Notes: generated by a model not told the origin, from the sequence alone. Counted from the stretch's first letter, positions 30,376 through 42,332 are shown. The stretch: 64,000 bases of DNA from Nemertoderma westbladi (GCA_032718475.1 JAUCBJ010007224.1:79649-143648); one strand, 5' to 3'. Numbers and translations are program-made.

Positions 30376-33318
30376 TGTTCCCTCAGTTGGGTCGTCTCCC
30401 TCACTAGTATCATCTTCCCATTCACTCACCTGGCAGACGCGATCTTGAAGCAGTCTTTCTCTGAGCGTTCTACGGGAAGGTCCAGTAAGGTACCAACCTA
30501 CTCTAGTTCTTACCGCATAGGTCTGAAGTGGTTGCGGTTGAGTAGGTCGTTTCTCTAATGTCTCCAGCGCCTCATGCGCGTTTTGACCGATTAATATTTG
30601 TACTCCAGGATAATCGGTGTCGAATCTAGGGATGTTAAGTTGTTGGGCATGATCATCTTCGTCCCAATTATAAGGTTCCACTTGGGTGGTAGCGAAGTTC
30701 TTTATTGCCACCATTTTTACTGACCTTATACTGTATTCTCCTAGTTTATCCTGTGGAGTGGACAACTCACCTATATAATAGTCGGCAGCTACAGTAGAAT
30801 TCCAAACCTGCATGATCCCTGACATGTTTAGCTTGGTTCGGAACTTGGGTTGTCCAGCAAAGATGACTTCGGCTAGTTCTTTATCGATGAATGTTCCTGT
30901 GCTACCGGAGTCCAGGAGGGCGTTCACTATATAGCTCTTCTGAGGTCCGTGGACCCGTAACTGGACTACAGGAAATTCTCGGATTCCTATATTGGAAGTT
31001 GGCGCTTTCCAAGATGGTTGTTGATCTGAAGTAGTTAGGGTGAGGTCGCTGTCTGTGTCTTTCTCATACATGAGTGCTCGATACACTGCGGTGGTGTTTA
31101 TTACGTAACAGGATTCGTTTTCGTCGGAGAACTCGTCCGTATAGAATCCTTCCATCTCAGATTGATCAGTGTCGTTCACATCACTGAATTGGACATGTAG
31201 TTCGGACTCACTTACCTGACTCGGGCTGTTTCGTTCGAATTCCGTGTGCAACAAGATATGATGTTTTGCGCCGCACTTTGCACACCTTGCGTCGGAGTAA
31301 CAGGTTCGCCGTTGGTGTCCTCGTCTGAGGCAATTATAACACAACCGCTTATCCCACATGACTTCACGTCTATCCTTTAGTGATTTCCTCAGGAATTTAT
31401 CACACGCATTTAAACGATGGGGCCCGTCGCACAGCACACATTTCGGCTTGATGTTACTTACTTTAACCTGTGCTATGTGGTGCACACTTGTTCTTTCCTC
31501 GGGCTTTCTCACCTGAATTCTTTTAGGAGACGTAAGAAGGGTTTTTTGTACCGGTTCCCTTCTGTCATTGGGTCGAGACTCGGATTTACTTACCTGATCT
31601 TTAGGCATTTTATTAACATAATAAGATCTGTCAGTGTCTTTCCCGCTGTCCTCTCCTTGAGAAGTTTGGCTTTCACCGTCGTCGGTATAACATACTGGTG
31701 TTACCCTTCTCCTAGAAATGGGTTTCTCACTTACCTTACTTTCCGCTGTCTTCTCTCTGGACTGCTTTATGAGCTGTAATTTCACCTCGCTATCCAAGAA
31801 TGACATGAGATCAGCCATGGTAGGGTCTCGTTGTTGTTGTTCCATCATATATAACACCTTCTTGTCCCAGCGTGTACCTACTCCACCCTTGGGCAAAGTA
31901 GATGCTAAGGCTCCTACAACCATAGAATTCTGGTATTCATGAGACTTACCTAACCAATCTAGTTGTCTACAGATCTCCTGAATCTCATCGGAAAACTCTA
32001 TAATCCCGCTGCTAAGAAACTTTCGGGGCGCCATTAATTTCGCATATAAATACCTAGCTATGTTAGTCCTATTACCATACCTGATGTTTAGTGTATCCCA
32101 AACTTGTCTTAATCCATCTGGATGTCCAATAAATTTTAACGCCATTGACTTGGGAGGTCCTTCCAAACATTCGATGAGGAATCTAAGTTTCTCTCCGTTA
32201 GATAGTACAGAGTTCTGTATGTTATCTTTGTAATATTCATTAAAAGGTAACCATTTCATCTCATCTCCATTGAACTTGACGATCTCTCCAACCTTTACCG
32301 CTTGTCGGGCTTCGGTTCTAGCCATTTGGCGTGTAAAACTTTCTTGAGCCATCGCATTATCGAATAGAGAATTATCGGTATATAAGTTTCTCGGATTATT
32401 ATCAAGTCTAGATGAGATATCATTATCAACAGGTTTATAATTACCCTTAATAGGGTTCACTATAGGAGTTTCTATTTCGCTAGCAGTATAGATGCGTGTA
32501 GGCTCCACACCTTGCGCATGGGATACTTCAGACCTAACGGGTTGACACATTGTTACAGGGGGTGGTGGTATACCCTTTTGTAAATTGACTAATTTATCGC
32601 GTTCTAACGCGATACTTTGCTGCACCTTTTGCAACTCTAACCTACTTTCCCTTACTGTTCCCTTGAGTTGCTGAACAGTCTCTTCCATTTCCCGGACCTG
32701 CTGAGAGGAGAACAAACAGTGTTCCCTCAGCTGCTCGAGCAGGAGACCCATCTCCCGTCGTCCCTCAGCTACCCACTCAACCGCCGAAGCGGGAGTCGCC
32801 AACGTTGTAGCGGGCGAGCGAGAGACGACGGGCGATAAATTCTTAATATCTCGCTCGGCGTCCAGGATGGGTTCGGACTCGGGAACAGTCCTACTGGGCA
32901 CAGGTAGTTTAGTACTGTGCAAAGGGAATCTAGAGGTGGTTTCTGGGAGCACAGGTGTCTCTAGCACCGAAGGGGTGTCTTCGAGAACAGGCCTAATTAT
33001 TTCAGGCTCATCTGTTATAGTAGGGAGTCTTTCTACTGTAATAATTTGGTCTGTGGATTCTGTACCACAGAGAGTTCTGTAATACGCTAGATAGTCTGCA
33101 CTATCCAGATGCATTCTCACCTCAGGAGGTACCCTCCGCTTGAGCATCCGTCTACGTCCGCTTGAACGAGATTTATTACCTCTACCTTCGGGATCTCTTA
33201 TATCACCTTCATCGGAGGAGGCAAATCCCTGTCTTCCGATTTGTCTCCTCAAGTCTGCTTCTGCCACTGCCTCTGCCGCTTTTCTTTCCGCTTCTGCTGT
33301 TGCCATTGCCTCTGCCAC
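30334..33318 (-). CDS. BEL-2 Gag-protease polyprotein
   Basis: Uninterrupted 994-codon frame. The called first codon is GTG at 33316-33318; the first ATG is at 33304-33306 and is the likelier start. An Ala/Glu/Arg-rich coiled-coil-like N-terminus is followed by a capsid-like DUF1759 domain at about 345-520 (VKFNGDEMKWLPF onward), and a Cys/His cluster at about 625-700 including CYNCLRRGHQRRTC and CAKCGAKHHILLH. The protease near 800 has the classical LLDSGSTGTFID and ends with GWYLTGPSRRTL. It then stops within 15 codons of the deletion junction. It should form particles and process them, and may package its own RNA while borrowing RT and integrase from a full-length relative. The ORF has stayed open although pol is lost. 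Confidence 0.9.
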   Translation of the reverse strand: MAEAMATAEAERKAAEAVAEADLRRQIGRQGFASSDEGDIRDPEGRGNKSRSSGRRRMLKRRVPPEVRMHLDSADYLAYYRTLCGTESTDQIITVERLPTITDEPEIIRPVLEDTPSVLETPVLPETTSRFPLHSTKLPVPSRTVPESEPILDAERDIKNLSPVVSRSPATTLATPASAVEWVAEGRREMGLLLEQLREHCLFSSQQVREMEETVQQLKGTVRESRLELQKVQQSIALERDKLVNLQKGIPPPPVTMCQPVRSEVSHAQGVEPTRIYTASEIETPIVNPIKGNYKPVDNDISSRLDNNPRNLYTDNSLFDNAMAQESFTRQMARTEARQAVKVGEIVKFNGDEMKWLPFNEYYKDNIQNSVLSNGEKLRFLIECLEGPPKSMALKFIGHPDGLRQVWDTLNIRYGNRTNIARYLYAKLMAPRKFLSSGIIEFSDEIQEICRQLDWLGKSHEYQNSMVVGALASTLPKGGVGTRWDKKVLYMMEQQQRDPTMADLMSFLDSEVKLQLIKQSREKTAESKVSEKPISRRRVTPVCYTDDGESQTSQGEDSGKDTDRSYYVNKMPKDQVSKSESRPNDRREPVQKTLLTSPKRIQVRKPEERTSVHHIAQVKVSNIKPKCVLCDGPHRLNACDKFLRKSLKDRREVMWDKRLCYNCLRRGHQRRTCYSDARCAKCGAKHHILLHTEFERNSPSQVSESELHVQFSDVNDTDQSEMEGFYTDEFSDENESCYVINTTAVYRALMYEKDTDSDLTLTTSDQQPSWKAPTSNIGIREFPVVQLRVHGPQKSYIVNALLDSGSTGTFIDKELAEVIFAGQPKFRTKLNMSGIMQVWNSTVAADYYIGELSTPQDKLGEYSIRSVKMVAIKNFATTQVEPYNWDEDDHAQQLNIPRFDTDYPGVQILIGQNAHEALETLEKRPTQPQPLQTYAVRTRVGWYLTGPSRRTLRERLLQDRVCQVSEWEDDTSEGDDPTEGTPYTPQIMTILAPM

Positions 33319-35675
33319 CTTCCTTTCAAGACACTGTCCAAGTCTAATTTTGTTTGTACAGTTGAATGCCTACTGCTATATTACAGTTAAAGCAAGTCTA
33401 GTAATTCAGTATCACTGCTAGCCTAGTAATTAATTACCGATACTGCTACTCAGTGTAGTGTGATATATATAATATATTAGAATACCGGTATGCTTATAGT
33501 ATATATAACTATATAAGTATTATTACAGACTAGGTTTATCACAGAATACCGGTATAATTTTAGCACAAATATATATAGATATATAATAGGCCTATCAGGG
33601 AATACCGGTATACAGCTTACAATTTGTAGTATATATAATTCTGGACTAGAATTAATTACAAGTACCGGTATAATTTCAGCCTAAATTTATAGAAATAAAG
33701 ATAATAGGCCTATCGTAAATACCGGTATATCAATTATTTTAAATAATTGAATTTCTGAATTTTAGGGTTACTTGGTTACTTTACTTACTTTATTACCGTT
33801 ATTTGAGCAGTAATCCAACTGATATTGAGACCTAATGGTTGTATGGTAGGCCTACTATTTATAAATCGTTAGATTTGATTTATAATATATATATACCCGT
33901 TTTAATGGGTTTTGTCAATGTTGAAATAAATGTTATTACTTCTGGGGAGTAATCACTACACAAAGCGTTGCGCTTTCAGTGAAGTGTTACTTATAGGACA
34001 CTAAAACAAATAATGCTAATTTACCTAAGTTACTTAATACTACAAATTACGTACAATTCGGGTGAGATTACAATCTCTAAATAAACACAAAAAATTTACA
34101 AAAACACAAAATACGAATTTTTAGGGTAATTTTACAAGAAGTCTACAAACCAGCCTAACAAAGGGTTAGAATCTGGTTATTACAACGGACAGGGTACTAC
34201 GGTATTTGAAAATAATAAGTAGTAGTAAATACACTGCGTTGTCCAGATAGGAAAATACAACCGCCTGACGACCTATAGCCGTATCGATATAGGTACTACG
34301 TTATGTATCACGGAGTGTCCCTACCTAGAAGTTAATAGAGCTAATCGAACGTGCCTATCAACCACTTTACAACACAAATATAATGTCTACACTAATTACT
34401 TTCGGAAAGTACTGTACACTAAACCCTAAATTAGCTACGAGTACTTGTACAACATATAATCAGTAGTTAAATATACTTGAACAGCTAAAAGAACCACGGC
34501 ATCTGCTGGAGTGACTGGTGCACAAAATCACCAGTCTTTACCTACGCCAAGCAGCCCGTGTAGTACCGGGGTTAATTTAACTATAGCGGTATGTATAACA
34601 AACACAATTACTGTAGGAACAAACTTGGGGAATGAATGTTGCGAATAATCGCATAAACTCTGGTTAATAAATATTACGCTACGCGTACAAACCACTCAAA
34701 CAAAATGCAGACCAAATACCGACAGACTACCAACAAGCCTAAATAAACTACAGGACATGCAGACTCCGAAATGATTAGGTAGTATGCGTTCTAACCCAGT
34801 AGTATGACTTATTCTTTAGTTGGGGGTTTACCTTACAGCATTCGCTGCCCCTACTTCCTAACCGTTCTTTATCGGACAAGTGATCTACACACACTGCAAT
34901 CCGTTCAGACCTAATAACAGCCAGACAACTATCCAGCCTACAAATTATCTAAATAATATTATACGCTACCCGTACAGACTTACACAAACAAAGTACAGAC
35001 TAAACGATGGCAGACTACTCTCAAGCCTAAATAAACTACAGGACATGCAGACTCCGAAATGATTAGGTAGTATGCGTTCTAACCCAGTAGTACGACTTAT
35101 TCTTTAATTGGGGGTTTACCTTACAGCTTTTGCTGCCCCTACTTCCTAACCGTTCTTTATCGGACAGGTGATCTACACACACTGCAATCCGTTCAGACTT
35201 AACAGCAATCAGACAACAGCTCAGCCTACAAATTGTCTGTACAATCTGATCAGGCTTACACGCCTTCTGTTCAATATTGACCTACAAATAAATAAAACTG
35301 ACAGAAATAGGCCTAAGTAAAATCCCAATAAAAACCAGGCGTCCCCGATTAATTATTAAGACCTACCGGCTTATAATTATCAAAATCGAATAATACTAAT
35401 GTACTTATACTGGAAGTACCAGTTAGGACAGTTGGGCCTACGGACCTACAGAAGTACCGGTTCTGGCAGTTGGACCTACGGGCCTACAGCAGTACCGGTT
35501 CTGGCAGTTGGGCCTACTGACCTACAGAAGTACCGGTTCAAGTTTACCGGTTGACCGGTATTTTCAACTTTATTGCTTACTGCAATAAAGAAGCTATATC
35601 CGTTATTGTTCTTACCAGAACAATATTAAACTATATTTAATCCCTACACTGCAATACAGACTAAATATCCGTTAT
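33319..35675. repeat. BEL-2 long leader with several repeat arrays
   Basis: AATACCGGTATA recurs about every 60-115 bp from 33480 to 33730. A ~247-bp block at about 34672-34918 is repeated at about 34960-35206 (period 288 bp). Units of about 38 bp with AGTACCGGTTCTGGCAGTT lie at 35410-35540. No primer-binding site with a recognisable tRNA match was identified next to the LTR. Confidence 0.75.
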
Positions 35676-36922
35676 TGTTCGCGCTTTCAGACCTTTGGCA
35701 GTTTAACCCGCCAAATTAGGATGTCTTCTAGATAATAAATCGCTTTAGCCTCTAACAAGTATTTGATTCACTACACTAGTTGAAACCAATCTGTGCGCGA
35801 TCATTCACCCGTTGGATATACTCGGGAGATTGATTTCGACAGCTTAATCGTATTGCTATGTAAGCCTAATGTATTATTCGACTGACAGTATTATATAATC
35901 TCTGACAATATTATTCACCTTTGGGGAATATTAACAGTTCCTTTAGGACGTGGCGCTCTATCTATATAAACAGAGTTATGACTTAAACTACTCACAACGA
36001 TATGGCTCAGTTACAATTCACATATATGGCGCATTCTTTAGGAAATGCTTCGTTATCAGTCTCACTCATACACAATGCTGCACAATACTGCACACTGATC
36101 TGCCGATCTTCACTGATTTTAGTCACATATAAAAGGAACACGGACCGAATCATGTAGGGTCTATCAAATAAAATTAGATTCACTTCAAACCACTCAACAT
36201 AGTTCGCAATCATTTATCTGTAACCTTTCTCTCTTACCTTCGGTATATCAAGAATATTGGGTTTCCGGGGTTATTTGTCGTTATTCCAAATATAATAATT
36301 CATCAACCATATTATGAAGAACTGACAGTAAATAGCAGTATAACAATATAAAAGTATGCACAGTGTTACACAGTATGCAGTGTATGCAGTACTGCAGTAT
36401 GCAGATAACGGATATATGTCCTTATAATTAAGCCTACTAGTGTAAGGCTAAAGCAGATTAGCACAAAATACTCCAAAGCCGTTCTTCCTGGCTTAGAATA
36501 ACCAACACTGAACACTGATAAGAATAACTATAAGAATACCAGCTACCCTTATTCTACAAAGATCTCACCCACCACAGAGAATGAGCATACAGATAGGAAA
36601 TTCAGTTCAGTAGATCTGTGATAGGTCAAAATCAAAACCAACTCAAATCCTATTGGCAGATACAGAAAGCAGGGCTATGGGGCAACGTGGCAATATCAGC
36701 CGTTAGCCGTCGTCATGGTAGCGACACTGTTTTCAAGAGTATCGAGCTTTTTACGTCACGAAATTGTAGATTATGTCCTCTAAAGTACAAATACAGAAGA
36801 AATGGCTTTTATGTCCTCCAAAACACCAGTACAGCAAGGACACGGCCTTTTTATGCCTGGTAAACCAACCACAGAGTACTTTACGGGGATAATAACCGGC
36901 TAATTACGCAAAAGCTTTTACA
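35676..36922 (-). repeat. BEL-2 5' LTR
   Basis: 1247 bp, TG..CA ends, partner of 25601-26847. As gag is on the minus strand, this right-hand copy is the 5' LTR and should hold the promoter. Short tandem CAGTATGCAG repeats lie at about 36371-36402. Followed by the target duplication ATGTT. Confidence 0.95.
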
Positions 36923-36927
36923 ATGTT
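36923..36927. other. Target site duplication ATGTT of BEL-2, right
   Basis: Matches 25596-25600. Confidence 0.9.
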
Positions 36928-38864
36928 TCTAATGAAATCTTTTAGAAGGGGAATTACAATAGGTCGAATTTGCACCATCCTATTGTCGCCATCTATCCAA
37001 GCACCAGTGACCCGATTGGTCTGCGTTCCTGGGTGGAGTAATTCGCGCAAACCAGGTTAAGTACAACTTCAGTGAGTTTACAAACACTAACAAAGGTGTC
37101 CGTAGGGAGAACACTGATATTTTGTCTATGCTTATCTTTACAGCTTTTCTATCCAGAATCATCAGTTCCTGGATTTGGGTAAACTGTCACTCAGGTAGCA
37201 ATTGCATCAAATCCTGATGTACCCTAACTGCTTCCAGGAAGTCACCAACCGCCCCTCCATCTGCTGGTACTGCTGGTCCCCTGTAACGTTTTTCGATCAT
37301 ATATCCATGGCGAAGATCGATATCCATAACAACTGTTGGTGTGTAAATCGAATCTATATTTGAAACTGTCAGAGGGAATTCCAATAATAGCCATTGTGCT
37401 TCTGGACAACCAAGAGATCTTACTTGCTGTGTTATTTGTTTGGATTCCTGTTGTTGGTCTTTATTTTCTTTATTAATATGTTGGCCGGTTATTTTAATAT
37501 TTTAATATTCCTGGGCTGTGACTTTAATGGCATCCTGTTTATTCCCAGAAGTTAAATACAGGCTGCATTTCTCATCCGAACCATCTTCATATTTAGTGAC
37601 GTAATCCGCTGAGGTATGGTGATCCGTTAATAAAGCATTGTCATTTGATTGATGCAATGCAAACAATGAAGGAAAACATGGAGAAAATGCCTCATCTCCA
37701 TCGGTTGGATACGTATGTCGACCAGCAACTAGAGGGGGGAGAAGTCTGATGGGTCTACCTCACCGGGGATCTCGTTCAGCTAAGATAAGCCAGATAAGCT
37801 TCTAGGGCCTCATTCGAATGTTTCAGTGGAATGATGTCATAGCTGTATCCTTCCTGCGTACTAGTTTTACGGTACCTACATACTCTTCTTTTGACACCTG
37901 GCCCCTTCCACAGAGCAGCTATGTACTTGTTTTTTTATATTTGACAATATTTGTTCCAGTTGTTCCCTGTCTCTTATTATACCTAACTGATGTGGTCAAT
38001 GTCGCCTAGAGGTTTTTCGTGCGACTTTTCAATGTACTAAATTATGTATTCATGGGCTCGCTGGTTGGCACGAGTATATAGCATCATGGCTGACTGAGTT
38101 ATTGAATGTTGTAATTCAGGAGAATCTACAGCAGCTGATAGTAGCTTTTGCACCTGCTTCCAAATAGGTGCAACTCCTGGATGCGTATCCATGTCGATAG
38201 TATGTGTATAAAAATATGTTGGAGGACCTTTTTGTTAGCAAGAACATTCGATAATTCCAACACATTTCTATCACTATCAGTTTGATCAAAATTAAGTTGG
38301 CATTTGGCTTTGATGTTTGGAATGGTGGAGGACTTGCTAAGAAGGGCACCGAGCCCTCGTTTCATAACATATCTCAAGTCCATATATTGTAAATTGCAGT
38401 TCATCAGGGCATTGAATACAAAGACAAGGTAATTCGGATCAGTAGATGTAAGTGAATGGCCACTTAACAGGCCACCCACCAAGGGTGCGGTTCAGGTGAT
38501 TCTTCCGGATTTACATTACTTTCACTATCTAACAAGTGATCTGTAGCTTCTGTTGGAGGTCTGGGAGTTACAAGAACATTCAATGATGACATTTGATCCC
38601 AATGTCTACTACACATAGCCGCTGTACATTCCCCTCTCTGGGCATCTATGAGTTGACTTTTTATTACAAAGTGCATTTGTCAGCAACAAAGTACAGCAAA
38701 GATAGCCCGAACCACGGAAATCTTTCGTTAGGGGATACAAATGTTTTTGGCACTTTGTTTGGATTTCCTCCCATGTACTTACTGTAGGTAATCATCCTGC
38801 ACCTTTGATTGTATATTGGTGATGGATTTACAATAGTAAGCGTCCACTTTCTATTTATCAACAC
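36928..38864 (-). pseudogene. Uncharacterised gene or transposon remnant, several frames
   Basis: Minus-strand coding-like pieces. 38464-38676 and 38126-38482 overlap in different frames. A frame change near 38225 leads into a block with MDTHPGVAPIWKQVQKLL (about 38110-38190). 37187-37500 holds VRSLGCPEAQWLLLEFPLT and ends at 37187. The PEA-x-W-x-L-L-x-F-P-L phrase resembles the segment after Rep in Helitron-like proteins, but I cannot place the whole. It is probably continuous in origin with the pieces at 39022-41776. Confidence 0.4.
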
Positions 38865-39021
38865 AGTATCTGCGTGAGTAGCTCTCTGCGGGATTATAGA
38901 TTATAGGGCGTCGGTGTTATAGAATGGTTGAAGGAATCAGCGAAATACTTATGTATGCATCCGCCCTTCCTCATAAACTGTATGTCCCTCTCCGAGACGT
39001 AATGGGTGTCGCTTTAGAGTC

Positions 39022-40374
39022 CTAGACACTATATCGCCATCGGTGATGAAACATGTTGACCGATGATTCTATAGCCAAATAATATTGTAGGATTATCCGT
39101 GGAGGCGAGATAATCGCCCAATATACGCACCCTCTCCATTTCAACTGTGGGTCGATTACGCAAAAAGTGGCCAAAATTGTGTCAGACGTAATTTCGCCAT
39201 TCCATGAGCCATAACTCAGCAGAAAATAACCCAAACCATATAAACCTAAATATATTCCGATAGAGCGAATTTTCGCACATTTTGTGGCATTGGTTTTAAG
39301 CAATTTGACATATATTTTCCTTGGATTACAAGCACGAAATGGACATATGATGCGATGTCCGATGCTAAGTTTTTGAGATACAAACGATCATAACCAAATG
39401 TCAGTAAGAGATACTTCCAGTAAACTATATATCAGCTTAAAGCTTATTTCATGATCTACAATCCAGTACTAGTCGTTACTGGGGTACACTTCTTTATAGT
39501 TTTGTTTTTGGAGGAATGAAAAATGCTACATGTTCGTTTTTATAAATTTTTTAGGTGTTGTAACGCTTGTTTTTGAAACATAACTCTTTATTGTGAAATG
39601 TGTTTGTTTCAAGGTAAGTATTTTCCGAAAGATCATTTTTTTGGCTATCCATACATATACGAATGAACGTTAATCGATAAGTCCAGCAGAAATTATGCCA
39701 AAAAGTTTGCCAAGTAGTTTTTTAACGTCATTGGAAATGTCCATCTTGTAACGCCCTTATTTTTGCTCTAACTTTTCTTCCACAAATCGGATTCACTTAA
39801 TGTAAAGTTCATTTATACCGCTTCTGAAAGCGCTATCTAATGATATACAAGGTCAAGCTTTCACGTTAACTTAATGAGATTGCTAAGCATGTCCACAGTT
39901 GTCCTGCATGTAACGGTATGTTACATAACGGTACCCATTGTAACGCTGTCTCACTTGTAAAGCATGCACAGAAAGATGTAACGCAAATAAACTGTCGTTA
40001 CAAATGAGACATAACGCATGTTTAAACAAGGAAATTTATATGAGATAAAGCGTTACCGACGAGACATACGTTTTTCGTCCATAACTTTTTTACTATTGGT
40101 AGAAAAAATAAACCACTATGAAATTTGAAATTAGCACGCTAAGGGCTTTTAGAATATGTATGATTTGATAGGGTTTGAGAAATTTTATTTTTTATTTTTT
40201 TAACCTGGAATTTGGCCATTTTTTGCGTAATCGACCCTGTGATTCAAACCTGTTGATGTTAGGGGTAGCTCCTTCTCCATATACGTCCGTATATTTGCTC
40301 CTCTTACTCTCCTTATAATCCCAACTTAGGTATGAGATATAGCTGGTTCCAGTTTTGAGCGTGTTATACTCCAC
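39022..40374 (-). pseudogene. Coding exon interrupted by a 1.09-kb insertion
   Basis: The minus-strand frame reading TPNINRFES (up to 40238) continues, once the insertion and one copy of its 3-bp duplication are removed, as LKWRGCVYWAIISPP from 39148 to a stop at 39022. The combined frame is about 80 codons. Family not recognised. Confidence 0.55.
39149..40237. mobile_element. Non-autonomous DNA transposon with 29-bp inverted ends
   Basis: Left end GGGTCGATTACGCAAAAAGT continues as GGCCAAAATT. The right end is its inverted repeat with one substitution and one length difference. It is flanked on both sides by TGT, a 3-bp target duplication confirmed by the reading frame it interrupts. The interior (1089 bp in total) has no coding frame. 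GGG ends with a 3-bp duplication fit the PIF/Harbinger superfamily, though the usual target there is TWA. Confidence 0.8.
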
Positions 40375-40745
40375 GTGGGTTTGTCTGAGTTCTCAATTAC
40401 CAAATATTCAAGTTTATTGAGTTTATTAAGTTTATTGAGTTTATATTAAGTTTATTCAAGTACTGCGTGCCGTGCCAGTAGCAGAAAGCTGCCTGTGCAA
40501 TTACTTTGGACTCAGGCAGGTGAGTCAAACTGTAAGGCCTACAGAGCTAACCAGTACTGTACCACCAGTACATCAAATCACCAAATTATAGAGTGTGCTA
40601 TTGGCACCTAGTATATTTACTTGCGCATACTGACAAACAGCATCAGCTCGCACCTACAAGAGATACAGGTTGACCCGGGTTTTTCCTGTCTGAATCTGAG
40701 ATATTTGGTCCTAAATTTTATGGCGTCCCAGGACGGCGTCACGCT

Positions 40746-41776
40746 TCACCCTGATCTAAGGAACTTACGGCGGGCAATGGCAGCCTTCATCATGATCTTC
40801 TCCATGTGGGCATATCCTGGCACTAATAAAAGTTTATTCACCCATTCAGGATGGTCACTAAGCAAGTTTAAGGCAAGGGACATAGGACTCCCATCCATTA
40901 CCATAGCCACCCACTCCCTACTGCAGCTCGGGTCACAGACACCACTATTTTGCATTGTCCTCTCCATTATAGACTCCACAGCAGCATACGAGCTCGGATC
41001 GCCTTCAATGGGTGAATGGACCTGTACATCCGTAAACAGTGGACCAGGGGTGGCTTCAATGGTGCCTCGATCCTCCAACAATGATATGAGTCTTTCATAC
41101 GTTTTGTCATTGAATATCGTTGATTATGACTTGAGGTGACCCTTCAGGACAGATAATTCCGACAGGACAAACAGGGAATGAATCGAACTAAACAATGTTT
41201 TGTTTTGGTTCAAAAATGAGTCTAGTGTGCTATCTAATTTTTCTCCAAGCTCTAAATGTTTCATGTTCATCTGTTGGTATTTATGTTTTGGTGGGTGATT
41301 AATCGAAAGGACGGTTGTGACCTTTGATACAGGTAGCGGTAGATGTTTTTGATTATATACATGGTACGTTTTACCAACAAACTGCATGTTGTCAATTAGT
41401 ACTGAAATATCTCCATCCCCAAATGATTGTTGAGTATTTGCTGAATATTTCAGCATCCTAGTTACCGTCATGTAACTGAGTAACACACTACATTCTCCAA
41501 AGTTGCTAGTTTACCATTATATTTGGAGTGTATAGAAGATAATATAAGTTCATATAATTTGACAGCAATAGTTTTAGATCTTTTCGTTTTAGAGGTCGTC
41601 AAATCTTTATTGTCCACACCAGTCAGGTCATACAAAAAATCCCGCACGTCACCTTCCCGAATCACCTTGTCTGGATCATATTCCAACAAATCATTTAAAT
41701 CGTAGCGCGATCTGCTCAACTGGGTGGCACAAATTTCTCGCAGCTTGCTTCCTGGTGATTTAGATCCAGCAGCCAC
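40746..41776 (-). pseudogene. Uncharacterised repeat-family gene, N-terminal part
   Basis: Frame 41468-41776 begins MAAGSKSPGSKLREICATQL. A frame change at about 41475 leads to 41124-41486. A TAA at 41124-41126 interrupts, and the same frame continues through 40746 with WVAMVMDGSPMSLALNLL and LLLVPGYAHMEKIMMKAA. It ends at a good donor (GCCGTAAGT at about 40762), so this may be an exon end. I have a general memory of related genes in multicopy families of marine invertebrates, without a known function. Confidence 0.45.
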
Positions 41777-41954
41777 GGTATTATTACAGGTGGTGACTGG
41801 AGGGGATTGTGATACAGTAGAAAATATGCTATCAACGAAATTACAGAAACAAATAGCTCAACAAGATCTTGTAGATCCCTTCTTTATCATTTAATTTAAT
41901 CTAATCACACCAATAGTTTAGGCACATATTATGCCAATTTTAGCCAATTTGTTG

Positions 41955-42185
41955 GATAATCTACATATTCAAATTGTACAGGCACGAAGTAAAGGAAATT
42001 TCTTAATATTGGGTGATTTAAACGGACAAATGGGAACAAGGAAGACGACACCGCATATACTGTAAGTCACAACATTATTGGGCAATACAATCTGACAGAT
42101 ATCAACCAAAATGGAAAAATACTGCTGGACTTCTACCAGGCTTCCAATATAGCCATAGCAAATACATTCTCCAGACATAAAGGTA
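41955..42185 (+). pseudogene. LINE endonuclease fragment
   Basis: Plus strand reads GNFLILGDLNGQMGTRK then, after small shifts, DINQNGKILLDFYQASNIAIANT and FSRHKG. The GDxNxxxG block and the N-G-x-x-L-x-D-F block match the apurinic/endonuclease domain of non-LTR retrotransposons. Short and broken. Confidence 0.65.
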
Positions 42186-42202
42186 CTATTGCATATTGTT
42201 TG

Positions 42203-42332
42203 AAGTAGTTTTTGGTCTGTATTGACATGAAAATGATCAGCACCATGTAATTACAGTTTGCATCTCTCAGCTGCCCACAGAATAGCCAATAACCCTTGCT
42301 CACAAACAGCCCACCTCGTTTCAGCATCATTC
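42203..42332 (-). pseudogene. Ty3/gypsy RNase H fragment
   Basis: The minus strand encodes AETRWAVCEQGLLAILWAAE and, after a TAA, GADHFHVNTDQKLL, matching the middle of a gypsy-type RNase H (the E..A..E..L.A..WA.E and F.V.TD.K.L patterns). About 43 codons, inserted in or next to the LINE fragment. Confidence 0.65.

Larger units (their letters stand above)
25601..36922 (-). mobile_element. BEL-2: complete but pol-deleted BEL/Pao retrotransposon
   Basis: 11,322 bp with two 1247-bp LTRs, perfect 5-bp target duplication and minus-strand Gag-protease. Only about five mismatches between the LTRs were seen by eye, so the insertion is young. RT, most of RNase H and integrase are missing, so it needs enzymes in trans. 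The leader of about 2.3 kb and the 3' internal region of about 2.8 kb carry no recognised gene. Confidence 0.92.
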
